64,000 nucleotides of DNA from Natronoflexus pectinivorans (GTDB taxonomy: Bacteria > Bacteroidota > Bacteroidia > Bacteroidales > Marinilabiliaceae), in the NCBI RefSeq assembly GCF_004345615.1, contig NZ_SLWK01000001.1:62001-126000 (forward strand). Reading direction: 5' to 3'. Numbering within the stretch: position 1 is the stretch's first letter; the number at the start of each line of letters is the position of its first letter. Shown here in pieces: positions 1 to 7,524 of this stretch. A program made the translations under genes and the position numbers. Under the pieces are notes generated by a model. It made no database searches, was not told where the DNA came from, and saw only the letters and a program-made list of their open reading frames with translations.

Positions 1-564
1 CTCTATCTCAAACTTGCTGTTTATATCCACCCCGTGTGGGTGGATGTTTTTTAGATTAAGTAATGTTTCTGCATCATCAACTCCAATTCCACCACTTAAA
101 AGGTATGGCAACTCTCCATTATATTTTTCGAGCAAATGCCAATCGAACTTTTGCCCGGTTCCTCCATGATTTACCGAAGGGGTATCAAACAACAACAAAT
201 CGCATACATCGGTATATTCGTGCGCCAACGATGTCAGGTCGCCATCGGGACGCAAAGCTTTCAGGACTTTCAAACCTTCATTTTTCAAATCCAGGCACAA
301 TTGGGGTGATTCATGTCCATGTAACTGAACGGCATCCAAGTGATATAGTTCAGCCAACTTCAATATTTCATTCTTGTCTGCATTTACAAATACCCCGGTT
401 TTAACAATGTGGGCAGGAATCTCTTTAATGGTTTCGGGCAAAAGCGTTCCAACCACGTAACGTGGTGATGGAGGATAGAAGATGAACCCCATAAAATCGG
501 GATTAAGTTCACAAACCTCTTCTATGTTTTTGGCATGTTTCATGCCACAAACCTTTATCAACAT
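1..564 (-). CDS. trpF: Phosphoribosylanthranilate isomerase, 3' end cut by window edge
   Basis: Reading the minus strand from the ATG at 562-564 gives 188 residues with no stop before the window edge. It begins MLIKVCGMKH, the KxCG start of TrpF (Cys is the catalytic general base), and its last residues include GGIGVDDAE and GVDINSKFE, close to the family's GGI and GVDxNSGxE phosphate-binding segments. TrpF catalyses the Amadori rearrangement of phosphoribosylanthranilate to CdRP in the cytoplasm. It lies 99 bp downstream of trpC in the trp operon. A full protein is about 200-210 residues, so only about 15-20 are missing. No internal stop or frameshift was seen. Confidence 0.95.
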   Translation of the reverse strand, partial: MLIKVCGMKHAKNIEEVCELNPDFMGFIFYPPSPRYVVGTLLPETIKEIPAHIVKTGVFVNADKNEILKLAELYHLDAVQLHGHESPQLCLDLKNEGLKVLKALRPDGDLTSLAHEYTDVCDLLLFDTPSVNHGGTGQKFDWHLLEKYNGELPYLLSGGIGVDDAETLLNLKNIHPHGVDINSKFEIE

Positions 565-599
565 AGGCTATTTATGTTATAAATATACATCCAAATTTG

Positions 600-640
600 C
601 CACCACTCCACCCCTAACCCCCAAGGGGAGACTCAACCCC
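600..640. repeat. C-rich/G-rich dispersed intergenic motif in the trpC-trpF gap
   Basis: The 99-bp trpC-trpF gap carries the string CCCCTAACCCCCAAGGGG. Related strings (CCCTCTAACTCCC..., TCCCCTGAAGGGG, CTCTAACTCCCC...AAAGGGG) recur at about 2896, 5336-5372 and 60781-60886, always between genes. This kind of mobile intergenic motif is common in Bacteroidota genomes. Function unknown. Confidence 0.5.
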
Positions 641-663
641 ACGCCATTTCATGGCAGATTTTA

Positions 664-1467
664 CTATACAGATTTTGTTGTCCGTTGTTTAACCTCTTGG
701 CTGAACTCCAAACATGCGCCTGCCGGGTCGGATTGCTTCATGAAATATTCACCCATCAAGAATCCCTTAAAGCCGGCATTTTTAAGTTTCAGATAATCGT
801 CCACCGAACCAATACCGCTTTCGGCAATGGGAATCATCTCCTCCGGAAGTTGTGCTGCCAGACGCATGGACTGTTCCAAATCTACCTCAAAAGTTTTCAG
901 ATTGCGGTTATTGATGCCAACCATCTGTACGTAACTGTTTAGCAGTTCCAACTCATTTTCATCATGTATTTCGAAAAGTACTTGCATACCTAATGCATTG
1001 GCCAAAGCCGCCAGTTCCAATGCCAGCGTTTTATCCAGTATGGCACCAATCAGTAAAATGGCACTTGCTCCAATGGCTTTGGCCTCATAAACCTGGTATG
1101 GGTCGATGATGAACTCTTTGCGGATGATGGGCAGTTTACACAATTCCCGACCGCGGGTCAGGTCCTCATTGCAGCCACCGAAAAAATCATGGTCGGTTAA
1201 GATGGAGATACCTGAAACGCCTGCTGCGGCATACCCCGGAATGATGTCATCAACAACGGCCTTTCCATTGATATCGCCTTTAGAAGGCGATTTACGCTTG
1301 AACTCAGAAATAATCCCTGTGGAATTTTCTGCCAACAGGTGCTCAGTAAAAAGCGGCACCTGCTCATTGTAATGGCGATAGTACTTAAGTTCCTTCACAG
1401 AAACCATCTCCTGAGCCGCTGCGACTTCCTCTTTTTTTCTGGCAACAATTTTATCGAGAATGTTCAT
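664..1467 (-). CDS. trpC: Indole-3-glycerol phosphate synthase
   Basis: 267 residues, the usual length for a monofunctional TrpC barrel. It converts CdRP to indole-3-glycerol phosphate. Visible motifs are SEFKRKSPSKG (residues 54-64, substrate phosphate and catalytic Lys/Glu), RKEFIID (116-122, second catalytic Lys), GINNRNL (184-190) and IAESGI (214-219). The start at MNILDKIV fits family alignments. It follows trpD with a gap of only 25 bp, so the two are probably co-transcribed, and it precedes trpF. Confidence 0.97.
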   Translation of the reverse strand: MNILDKIVARKKEEVAAAQEMVSVKELKYYRHYNEQVPLFTEHLLAENSTGIISEFKRKSPSKGDINGKAVVDDIIPGYAAAGVSGISILTDHDFFGGCNEDLTRGRELCKLPIIRKEFIIDPYQVYEAKAIGASAILLIGAILDKTLALELAALANALGMQVLFEIHDENELELLNSYVQMVGINNRNLKTFEVDLEQSMRLAAQLPEEMIPIAESGIGSVDDYLKLKNAGFKGFLMGEYFMKQSDPAGACLEFSQEVKQRTTKSV

Positions 1468-1492
1468 TTCTTCTGATTTACAAATAAAAAAA

Positions 1493-2488
1493 CTAATTTA
1501 CCTCCAACAATCTCTTCAACACCTTTTCAGCACTTCCCGACAGGAGTGACTCTTTGGCCATATCCAGGCAAACATCCAGCTCTTTTTCGGGGTACATACA
1601 GTGAATGGCCAATCCGGCATTGGCAATAACTACATTGTTTTGCGGTTCGGTGCCTTGTCCTGACAATACTTTGGTAAATATTTTGGCGGCTTCATCCACT
1701 TCGTGCCCTCCCGAGATGGATTCGGGTGTGTTGGGTTTCATCTTTAGGTCTGCATGTGTCATCAATCTTTCTCCGTTTTGGGTAATGACTTTAAACGGTG
1801 CAGTTAACGACACCTCATCGTAGCCGTCGATGCTGTGAATGATGGCAAAACGCTTATCTCCCTGCTGATAAATATACTGGTAAATGCGAGCCAGCTCCAA
1901 ATCGAACACCCCAATCAACTGGCTGCCGGGATTAGATGGATTTACCATGGGACCCAGCATGTTGAAGAAAGTTTTTATACCCAACTCCCGCCTAATGGGA
2001 GCCACGGCTTTCATGGCCGGGTGAAACAATGGGGCATGCAAAAAACAGATGCCTGCCTCGTCCAACTGCCGCTTGAGTAAATCGTTGTCGGTAGTAAATT
2101 TGTAGCCCAGATACTCCAACATATTGGATGACCCACATCCGGAACTTACTCCATAATTACCGTGCTTGGCCACTTTAACGCCTGCACCGGCAGTGACAAA
2201 CGATGCCAGCGTTGATATGTTAAAGGTATTTTTGCCATCCCCACCTGTACCGCAAAGGTCAATGGTATCAAAACCGGACAGGTCAACAGGCAAACGCAGT
2301 TCCAATAGCGCATCCCTGAAACCGGAAAGTTCCTCAACCGTGACGGGGCGCATCATAAATACTGAAAGGAAAGCGACTACTTCAGATTTAGAATAGACCT
2401 CGCCGGCAATATTAACAAGTATTTGGCGTGCTTCCTCGCGCGACAGCGTCTGATAGTCGAATAGGGTTTTTAAAGTTGGTTGTAACAT
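1493..2488 (-). CDS. trpD: Anthranilate phosphoribosyltransferase
   Basis: 331 residues. It transfers the phosphoribosyl group of PRPP to anthranilate. The PRPP/anthranilate motifs are all present: LCGTGGDGKNTFNIST (residues 78-93), KHGNYGVSS (108-116) and the FNMLGPM segment. It is a stand-alone TrpD, not fused to TrpG. The gap to the upstream trpG is long (461 bp) and holds an array of palindromic repeats, unlike the tight trpD-trpC junction. Confidence 0.97.
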   Translation of the reverse strand: MLQPTLKTLFDYQTLSREEARQILVNIAGEVYSKSEVVAFLSVFMMRPVTVEELSGFRDALLELRLPVDLSGFDTIDLCGTGGDGKNTFNISTLASFVTAGAGVKVAKHGNYGVSSGCGSSNMLEYLGYKFTTDNDLLKRQLDEAGICFLHAPLFHPAMKAVAPIRRELGIKTFFNMLGPMVNPSNPGSQLIGVFDLELARIYQYIYQQGDKRFAIIHSIDGYDEVSLTAPFKVITQNGERLMTHADLKMKPNTPESISGGHEVDEAAKIFTKVLSGQGTEPQNNVVIANAGLAIHCMYPEKELDVCLDMAKESLLSGSAEKVLKRLLEVN

Positions 2489-2518
2489 AATGATTAGATG
2501 TTTGAAATACTATTAACA

Positions 2519-2560
2519 ACAGAAAACGCTTTTTTTCTGAGGCAAAAAGAAAATCCAGGA
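2519..2560. repeat. Fragment of the ~195-bp hairpin repeat (one end only)
   Basis: The string AAACGCTTTTTTTCTGAGGC followed by AAAAAGAAAATCC resembles the distal end of the full hairpin repeat at 21829-22023 (AAACGCTTTTTTCCTGAGGC then GGAAAAACTCC). Only this terminal part is recognisable, so it looks like a decayed or partial copy. I see nothing notable between about 2561 and 2680. Confidence 0.5.
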
Positions 2561-2683
2561 AAACTATTTCTTAATAAATAGAACATAATTAAAATAACAC
2601 TCAGAGAACACAACAAAAATTTTCAATTAAAGAGATAAAGTTAAATATCTGTTAAAATTCAGTTGTGTGTATCAATTAATAAT

Positions 2684-2868
2684 TCTAAGATGTCAGGGCT
2701 ACGCCCCTAAAACCATTAGCAATATCTACTTCTACGAAGATATCAGGGCTACGCCCCTATTTATTTGTATTAAAATCACTAAGGGGCGCTAGCCCTGCAA
2801 TCTTCGTAGAAAACAATTATTTGGTAAAACATAAGGGGCGTAGCCCTGTCATCTAAATAATTTTAGAA
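2684..2868. repeat. Four copies of a 15-16-bp GC-rich palindrome arm in nested inverted pairs
   Basis: The unit CAGGGCTACGCCCCT occurs at 2694-2708 and 2744-2758, and its reverse complement AGGGGCG(C)TAGCCCTG at 2782-2797 and 2834-2848. The outer pair also shares flanks (AGATGTCAGGG against CCCTGTCATCT) and the inner pair shares TTCTACGAAGAT against ATCTTCGTAGAA (2729-2740 and 2801-2812). The four copies can therefore fold as a hairpin inside a hairpin between trpG and trpD. A further C-rich intergenic motif follows at about 2893-2916. Confidence 0.85.
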
Positions 2869-2949
2869 TCCCCACGCTTTCCCTTCTGACTACACTCCCC
2901 TCTAACTCCCTTAACAAAAGCAGCATGGGCAGAGGTGGAATCGTTGCGT

Positions 2950-3519
2950 TTAAGACAAAAGCCAGTTTTTTATCATGGCTTTTCCATGTTCTGTGAGGAT
3001 GGACTCGGGATGAAACTGCACTCCCCGTACATCGTGGGTTTTGTGACGTAAACCCATGATTTGTCCCTCTTCATCCACAGAAGTAATGGTTAAATCGTTG
3101 GGTAAATCATCCTTTCTTACAACCCATGAGTGGTAACGCCCTGCCGGGAATGTGTCCGGCAAACCCTTGTAAAGAATCTCTTCCTTATCGGTAACCATAA
3201 CCGGAGTTGCAATGCCATGATACACCTTTGAAAGATTCAGAATAGAACCTCCGAAAACCTCAGCAATGGCCTGACATCCCAAACAGACACCAAAAATACT
3301 GTGCGTGGATCCCAATGCTTTGATAAGAGGTTTAAGAATTCCAGCCTCATCGGGTATTCCGGGACCGGGAGAAAGTACGATTTTATCGTACTTTGCTGCC
3401 TCTTCGATGGTTATTTGGTCGTTGCGAAAAACATCCACCGGCGCATCGGTTAACTCTTCGAGGTAATGAACCAGATTGTAGGTGAATGAGTCGTAATTAT
3501 CTAATACTAGTATTTTCAT
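2950..3519 (-). CDS. trpG: Anthranilate synthase component II (glutamine amidotransferase)
   Basis: 189 residues, standard for a stand-alone class-I amidotransferase subunit. It supplies ammonia from glutamine to TrpE. The start MKILVLDNYDSFTYNLV is diagnostic; the oxyanion strand LSPGPG is at 49-54, the nucleophile lies in GVCLGCQ (Cys79), and the catalytic His/Glu lie in QFHPESILTEHG near the C-terminus. A PabA role (folate) cannot be excluded from sequence alone, but its position between trpE and trpD argues for TrpG. Confidence 0.95.
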   Translation of the reverse strand: MKILVLDNYDSFTYNLVHYLEELTDAPVDVFRNDQITIEEAAKYDKIVLSPGPGIPDEAGILKPLIKALGSTHSIFGVCLGCQAIAEVFGGSILNLSKVYHGIATPVMVTDKEEILYKGLPDTFPAGRYHSWVVRKDDLPNDLTITSVDEEGQIMGLRHKTHDVRGVQFHPESILTEHGKAMIKNWLLS

Positions 3520-3558
3520 TCTTTGAGCAATTTTCGTTTTTACTTAATTATGATAAAC

Positions 3559-3691
3559 AATAGATCGTTAGACTTTCAGATATTAGATTTAAGATATAAG
3601 TAAGAATCTTATTATCAGATAATTAAATTTTACGCATGCAGGTTCATATATATCTGATAATTAGGCGAATAAAAAAGAATAACGAACTATT
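3559..3691 (+). repeat. ~130-bp dispersed repeat with terminal inverted repeats, copy 1
   Basis: It starts AATAGATCGTTAG and ends AACGAACTATT, so the ends are imperfect inverted repeats of each other. Inside are the family features TAGATATAAGATAT-like runs and a second inverted pair, TTATTATCAGATAATTA against TCTGATAATTA. It fills most of the trpE-trpG gap. Other copies: 5186-5317, 18755-18880, 47331-47478, 60948-61078 and partial ones at 6327 and 56410. Confidence 0.8.
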
Positions 3692-3720
3692 AATAAAGAG
3701 TTATTGTTAAAAATCACCAA

Positions 3721-5136
3721 CTAAAACTCCTTAGCCAGTTCAATGGCACTTTTTAATGCGCCCAGCTTATTATTTACTTCGTTGAGTTCGCTCACATCGC
3801 TGGATTCGGATACAACACCTGCTCCGGCCTGATAGAACAGGATGTTTCCTTTACTCAAAAAGCTACGGATGGCGATGGCCTGATTAAAACTACCATCTAA
3901 CCCAAGTTTACCAATGCAGCCACCATAAAAACCTCTTTGATGTGGCTCGTATTTGTTAATGAGTTCCATGGCACGAAATTTAGGCGCACCTGAAAGGGTT
4001 CCTGCCGGAAAGGTATCGCCCATAACACGGGGAACTGAGGAACCGGGCTTTAGTTTACCATTTACCTCCGACACCAAATGCAACACATGGCTGTAATATT
4101 GAATCTCTTTGTAGGTTTTCACCTTTACATCGGTGCAGTTGCGCCCCAAATCGTTGCGAGCCAAATCAACCAACATCACGTGTTCTGCATTCTCTTTAGG
4201 ATCGGCTGCCAGTTCCTCGGCCAGTTTTAAGTCCTTCATATCGTCGCCTGTACGCCGGAAGGTTCCTGCAATGGGATTGATGGTAGCCACGTTATTCTCC
4301 ACCACCAACTGACTTTCAGGGGATGAACCGAACAAACGATAGTCGCCATAATCGAAGAAAAACAGATATGGTGAGGGGTTGATGTTGCGAAGCGCCCGAT
4401 AAACATTGAACTCATCGCCTTTAAACGACTGAGAAAATTGACGTGACAACACAATCTGGAAAACATCACCACGAAAGCAGTGTTCCTTTCCCTTATTTAC
4501 CATCTGCTTGTATTGGTCGTCGGTTAAAGGTGAGATTTCCGTACCGGTTGGTTCAAATCTGAAAGATGGAACAGTCCGGTTTTTAAGAACATTCAGAAGT
4601 TGGTCTTTACGGCTCTCCTCTCCTTCGGCCAAGTGTTCAACCAGATACAACTGGTTTGTAAAATGGTTAAAGGCAATAACTCCGCGATACAAATGGTATC
4701 GCATATCGGGAATGGCATGTGCAACTGATGAATCGACATCCAGTTTAACATCTTCAAAATATCGAACGGAGTCATAGGTTGTGTACCCGTATAATCCGGA
4801 AGCCTTAACCGGGCATTTTGAATCATCGGCAATAATTCTGTCAGAAAATGCTTTGATAATATCTGCCAAGGGCTCCTTTGCAGGCAATGCGGTTTGCTCC
4901 ACAGTTCCATCAGGAAACTTGCAGGTGACCACATTACTGCTTACCATAAAATCGGCTATGGGGTCGAAACAGATGAACGACAACGAATTGTTATTACTGT
5001 GATAATCGGAACTTTCAAGCAATATGGTGTTTGGGAACATATCGCGCAGTGTAAGGTATATGCTAACCGGTGTCACAACATCCCCAATGTGAGGGGGAAT
5101 TCGGTTGCAGAGGACATTCATTTTGTAATTCTTCAT
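3721..5136 (-). CDS. trpE: Anthranilate synthase component I
   Basis: 471 residues, full length. It makes anthranilate from chorismate with TrpG. The N-terminal segment carries the LLES motif (residues 39-42) that forms the tryptophan feedback-inhibition site in TrpE proteins. The C-terminal chorismate-binding domain shows RNINPSPYLFFFDYG, GSSPESQL, PIAGTFRRTG, HVMLVDLARNDLGR and GTLSGAPKFRAMELI. First gene of the trp operon; an alternative start five codons later is possible. Expression is probably controlled by the leader/attenuator at 5424-5577. Confidence 0.96.
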   Translation of the reverse strand: MKNYKMNVLCNRIPPHIGDVVTPVSIYLTLRDMFPNTILLESSDYHSNNNSLSFICFDPIADFMVSSNVVTCKFPDGTVEQTALPAKEPLADIIKAFSDRIIADDSKCPVKASGLYGYTTYDSVRYFEDVKLDVDSSVAHAIPDMRYHLYRGVIAFNHFTNQLYLVEHLAEGEESRKDQLLNVLKNRTVPSFRFEPTGTEISPLTDDQYKQMVNKGKEHCFRGDVFQIVLSRQFSQSFKGDEFNVYRALRNINPSPYLFFFDYGDYRLFGSSPESQLVVENNVATINPIAGTFRRTGDDMKDLKLAEELAADPKENAEHVMLVDLARNDLGRNCTDVKVKTYKEIQYYSHVLHLVSEVNGKLKPGSSVPRVMGDTFPAGTLSGAPKFRAMELINKYEPHQRGFYGGCIGKLGLDGSFNQAIAIRSFLSKGNILFYQAGAGVVSESSDVSELNEVNNKLGALKSAIELAKEF

Positions 5137-5185
5137 AATTTTCTATTTCAGGATTCTTTGTATTTTATATTCCTAGCGTTTCAAC

Positions 5186-5317
5186 AATAGATCGTTAGAA
5201 TTTTAGATATAAGATATCAGACAACAGTAATCTATTGACTTTAAGTATCTTGCACTTATTTTAGGCAAGTTTTTATATGCCTGTAAATCAAGTATATAAA
5301 AAACTTAACGAACTATT
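5186..5317 (+). repeat. ~130-bp dispersed repeat with terminal inverted repeats, copy 2
   Basis: It runs from AATAGATCGTTAGAATTTTAG to TTAACGAACTATT. It sits between the trp attenuator and the trpE start codon, so it is transcribed as part of the trpE 5' untranslated region. A C-rich intergenic motif (CAATCCCCTGAAGGGGATG) lies just upstream at about 5353-5371. Confidence 0.8.
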
Positions 5318-5423
5318 GGTTTCAATATTCATCTTCCCCTCGCTCACTCCTCAATCCCCTGAAGGGGATGTCAAACGCACAATAAAAAGAGTCAATCTTC
5401 AATAAGTAATATGCATAAAAAGC

Positions 5424-5456
5424 AAAAAGGCTTGTCGGGAGTCCGACAAGCCTTTT
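5424..5456 (-). terminator. Intrinsic terminator of the trp leader (attenuator)
   Basis: On the minus strand GGCTTGTCGG, loop ACTC, CCGACAAGCC form a perfect 10-bp GC-rich stem followed by TTTTTGCTTTTT. It lies between the leader peptide and trpE, so it would stop transcription before the structural genes. The plus strand also ends in a T run, so the hairpin could act in both directions. No plus-strand gene is seen nearby that would need it. Confidence 0.88.
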
Positions 5457-5484
5457 CTGTTTATATCATTTGTTTCGCAAATGG

Positions 5485-5565
5485 TCATAAGGGCATCGTT
5501 TCACCTCCCGATGTAGAAAATGAAATGTGCCACCACCAATTGTTATTGCGAAAACTCTGTGTCAT
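5485..5565 (-). CDS. trpL: trp operon leader peptide with three tandem Trp codons
   Basis: The minus strand from ATG at 5563-5565 reads MTQSFRNNNW, then WWHISFSTSG, then GETMPL and a stop at 5485: 26 residues. Three consecutive TGG codons lie at 5530-5538. Trp codons are rare, so a run of three in a short frame directly ahead of an intrinsic terminator and trpE is the hallmark of ribosome-mediated attenuation. An in-frame upstream ATG at 5577 would give 30 residues but sits almost on the predicted transcription start, so I prefer 5565. Its role would be regulatory: stalling at the Trp codons when charged tRNA-Trp is scarce. Confidence 0.85.
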   Translation of the reverse strand: MTQSFRNNNWWWHISFSTSGGETMPL

Positions 5566-5587
5566 GATTTTTGTCATTATTGTACTG

Positions 5588-5619
5588 CAAGTTTAGGGAA
5601 TGATTTTTAAAAATACAAG
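5588..5619 (-). promoter_or_regulatory. Probable trp operon promoter (Bacteroidota type)
   Basis: On the minus strand CTTG (5616-5619), a 20-nt spacer from the end of the TTG, then TAAACTTG (5588-5595), close to the Bacteroidota consensus TTTG-N19/20-TANNTTTG with one mismatch in each box. It places transcription start about 6-8 nt downstream, just ahead of the leader peptide. Confidence 0.6.
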
Positions 5620-5629
5620 ATTTTTGAGA

Positions 5630-6322
5630 TTATTTTTTTGACCAGAGGGGTAGTTTTACCCCAAAATTAAGCATAAAACCGGCATCTTGATTGGGAATTC
5701 TTCCCTGATAGTTTTCCGGTTGGTGTTTTCTAATGTTCTCTCTAAAGTTGAGAGATGAGTAGCCAAATGAACCGAAAAATATCCAGTTACGTTTCTTAAG
5801 GTGGCTGTTGTCGATTCTATGCTCAAGACCTATACTTATTGCATAAAATGAGATTGGTTCTGTAAACCGTTTTACTGCCGATGGCTCTCCATTGTACTCA
5901 AACTCTCCACTCATGTAGCCAACTGCAAATTCTGTCTCCAGGTACAGGAAGAGTCCATCGTAAAAGATATCAAGATCCTGATAAAACTTAGGTACAATTG
6001 CTATTTGTGGACAATTAAATCTATACTCAAAAATACTTTTTCCATCATTAGGATAGTAAAACTCTCCAAACTCGTTAGGTCTTGGAGAAGGCCTCCTGTG
6101 AAAAGAATAAAATGCATATCTGGCACGAAATTCTAGACCAACCTGCTCAAGCGGTTTATACTCAACTCCCATTAAAAGTCCAACTCCACTCGCTTTGTGT
6201 TCCAAAAAAGTGCCATTGTAAGAAATTCCGGGATTCAACAACAATTTTGACTGAGCAAAAATCTTCCCTCCAAAAAATGGCGACAGAATCATTACTAAAA
6301 ACAAAGAGATCGAGAGTTTCAT
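5630..6322 (-). CDS. Predicted outer-membrane beta-barrel protein
   Basis: 230 residues with a signal peptide (MKLSISLFLVMILSPFFGGK...FAQ) and a mature part rich in alternating hydrophobic/aromatic strands, ending in NFGVKLPLWSKK, as in small 8-stranded porin-like barrels. No catalytic motif recognised, and no specific function can be given. The start codon is only 4 bp from a truncated dispersed repeat (6327 on). It is the gene directly upstream of the trp leader, ending 10 bp before the predicted trp promoter. Confidence 0.7.
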   Translation of the reverse strand: MKLSISLFLVMILSPFFGGKIFAQSKLLLNPGISYNGTFLEHKASGVGLLMGVEYKPLEQVGLEFRARYAFYSFHRRPSPRPNEFGEFYYPNDGKSIFEYRFNCPQIAIVPKFYQDLDIFYDGLFLYLETEFAVGYMSGEFEYNGEPSAVKRFTEPISFYAISIGLEHRIDNSHLKKRNWIFFGSFGYSSLNFRENIRKHQPENYQGRIPNQDAGFMLNFGVKLPLWSKK

Positions 6323-6326
6323 TTAC

Positions 6327-6385
6327 AATAGATCGTTAGTCCCGACTCACTCGGGATAGATTATTAGATGTAAGATACTGAGCAC
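6327..6385 (+). repeat. Truncated copy of the ~130-bp dispersed repeat (copy 3)
   Basis: It begins AATAGATCGTTAGTCCCGAC and continues with TAGATTATTAGATGTAAGATAC, the family's left half, interrupted by a small hairpin CCCGACTCACTCGGG. The right terminal repeat is not recognisable. It lies immediately upstream of the barrel gene starting at 6322. Confidence 0.6.
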
Positions 6386-6436
6386 AGCGTAGTTTGAACG
6401 TAGTGAAACGAGCCATGAGGTAATTATTGCACATAA

Positions 6437-7144
6437 TCAAAGCAACCCCACTGCCGACACCCTCAAAATAAACTGTCCTCTTTTACCGGAAACCGTTCGG
6501 GGATAATCCTCCAATCCGCTGATTACTTTAAGCGGATTGAGGGTGTTGTATTCAAAATGAATTTGAAGATAATTGGCCCAATTTCCAATAAAGAAGCCTC
6601 CACCTATTCCGTATCCCAGATCAGAGGCAGACCTGCCTGTGGCCTTGCGATAATAATAATTAACCTCCACAACAGGGCCAAACGGGAATCGCGGTTCATA
6701 CCCCGGTATTGGTGGAGCCACAGGTTCTTCCCAAATAACCTCACTCTCAACCCACTGTGCTCTGCGTGGCAAATATGGAAGATAATAAAACCTTAAATCG
6801 GGATAAAAACCCCACCTTCGCCGGAGCTCCTCATTGTAGCGAATATTTATGTTGTATTGTATGCCCGCATAGAAACCGGGCTGCAAAACTGTTGTTGTTG
6901 ACCAACTATCATCTTTCATATTTCGGGACTCGCTTGGGGGAACCACATAGATAAAATCCAAGCCGATACCCGTAAAAAGATGCAAATTATCCTTCAAAAT
7001 ATAGCCAACACCTCCCCCTAAACCCCAAAAAAGCTCTACCTCATCTTCAATAGAGCCTCCTTGCAATCCTACATGATAAGCCAATTGAGACTGCACAGAG
7101 ATAAATGGAGCAAAGAGAATGAATAGAAATGGGAATTTTCTCAT
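6437..7144 (-). CDS. Predicted outer-membrane beta-barrel protein
   Basis: 235 residues from the ATG at 7142-7144, chosen because it gives a clean signal peptide (MRKFPFLFILFAPFISVQSQ); a longer frame starting at 7189 would add 15 polar residues and overlap the upstream small gene. The mature part has barrel-like repeats (GGGVGYILKDNLHLFTGIGLDF, YGIGGGFFIGNWANYLQIHFEYN). Function unknown; it resembles porin-family proteins next to TonB receptor operons. Confidence 0.65.
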   Translation of the reverse strand: MRKFPFLFILFAPFISVQSQLAYHVGLQGGSIEDEVELFWGLGGGVGYILKDNLHLFTGIGLDFIYVVPPSESRNMKDDSWSTTTVLQPGFYAGIQYNINIRYNEELRRRWGFYPDLRFYYLPYLPRRAQWVESEVIWEEPVAPPIPGYEPRFPFGPVVEVNYYYRKATGRSASDLGYGIGGGFFIGNWANYLQIHFEYNTLNPLKVISGLEDYPRTVSGKRGQFILRVSAVGLL

Positions 7145-7160
7145 TTGGAATATATTTGCT

Positions 7161-7337
7161 TTAAGGTTGCTTCTGAGGCCTCTCATCAACGTTTAGCCAT
7201 TTGTAAGTAACGCGGCTCGGTGTTTGTTCAACTATTTTGACCTTCATTTCACGTTGGCCGTTGGTCACAATTTTACCTTGCCCAGTGACCGGAATGAAAA
7301 ACAGCACCAATAATGCTGAGAAAAATGTTTTGTACAT
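7161..7337 (-). CDS. Small secreted protein of unknown function (58 residues)
   Basis: From the ATG at 7335-7337 the minus strand encodes 58 residues: a signal-peptide-like start (MYKTFFSALLVLFFIPVTGQG) and a polar tail (MKVKIVEQTPSRVTYKWLN). A longer in-frame start at 7439 is unlikely because it puts 34 polar residues before the signal peptide. It lies 16 bp upstream of the barrel gene at 7144, consistent with one transcript. I do not recognise the family. Confidence 0.5.
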   Translation of the reverse strand: MYKTFFSALLVLFFIPVTGQGKIVTNGQREMKVKIVEQTPSRVTYKWLNVDERPQKQP

Positions 7338-7524
7338 GTTGTAAGTTTTAATAGAAAGTTTAAAAATTGGCAACGGATAGTTGACAATTCCTCTTTGCTT
7401 ATTTTTTTTAAGGCAAACATAAGAAATAAGAAAACACATAAAATACTAATCACCTCTCTTCAAACAAATTAAACAGTCACCAACCTGTTTTCATCGTATG
7501 CAAAATGCAGAACTCACCCAACCA

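Noticed and set aside
482-796. A 104-codon plus-strand frame across the trpF/trpC junction
   Set aside because: Opposite strand of two confident genes; it runs through the C-rich repeat.
2684-2868. The repeated GC-rich units as a CRISPR array
   Set aside because: Units are inverted rather than direct, spacing is irregular (36, 24 and 37 bp) and no cas genes are present.
5411-5596. A 61-codon plus-strand frame over the trp leader
   Set aside because: It is the complement of the leader peptide and attenuator hairpin; nothing supports a plus-strand gene.
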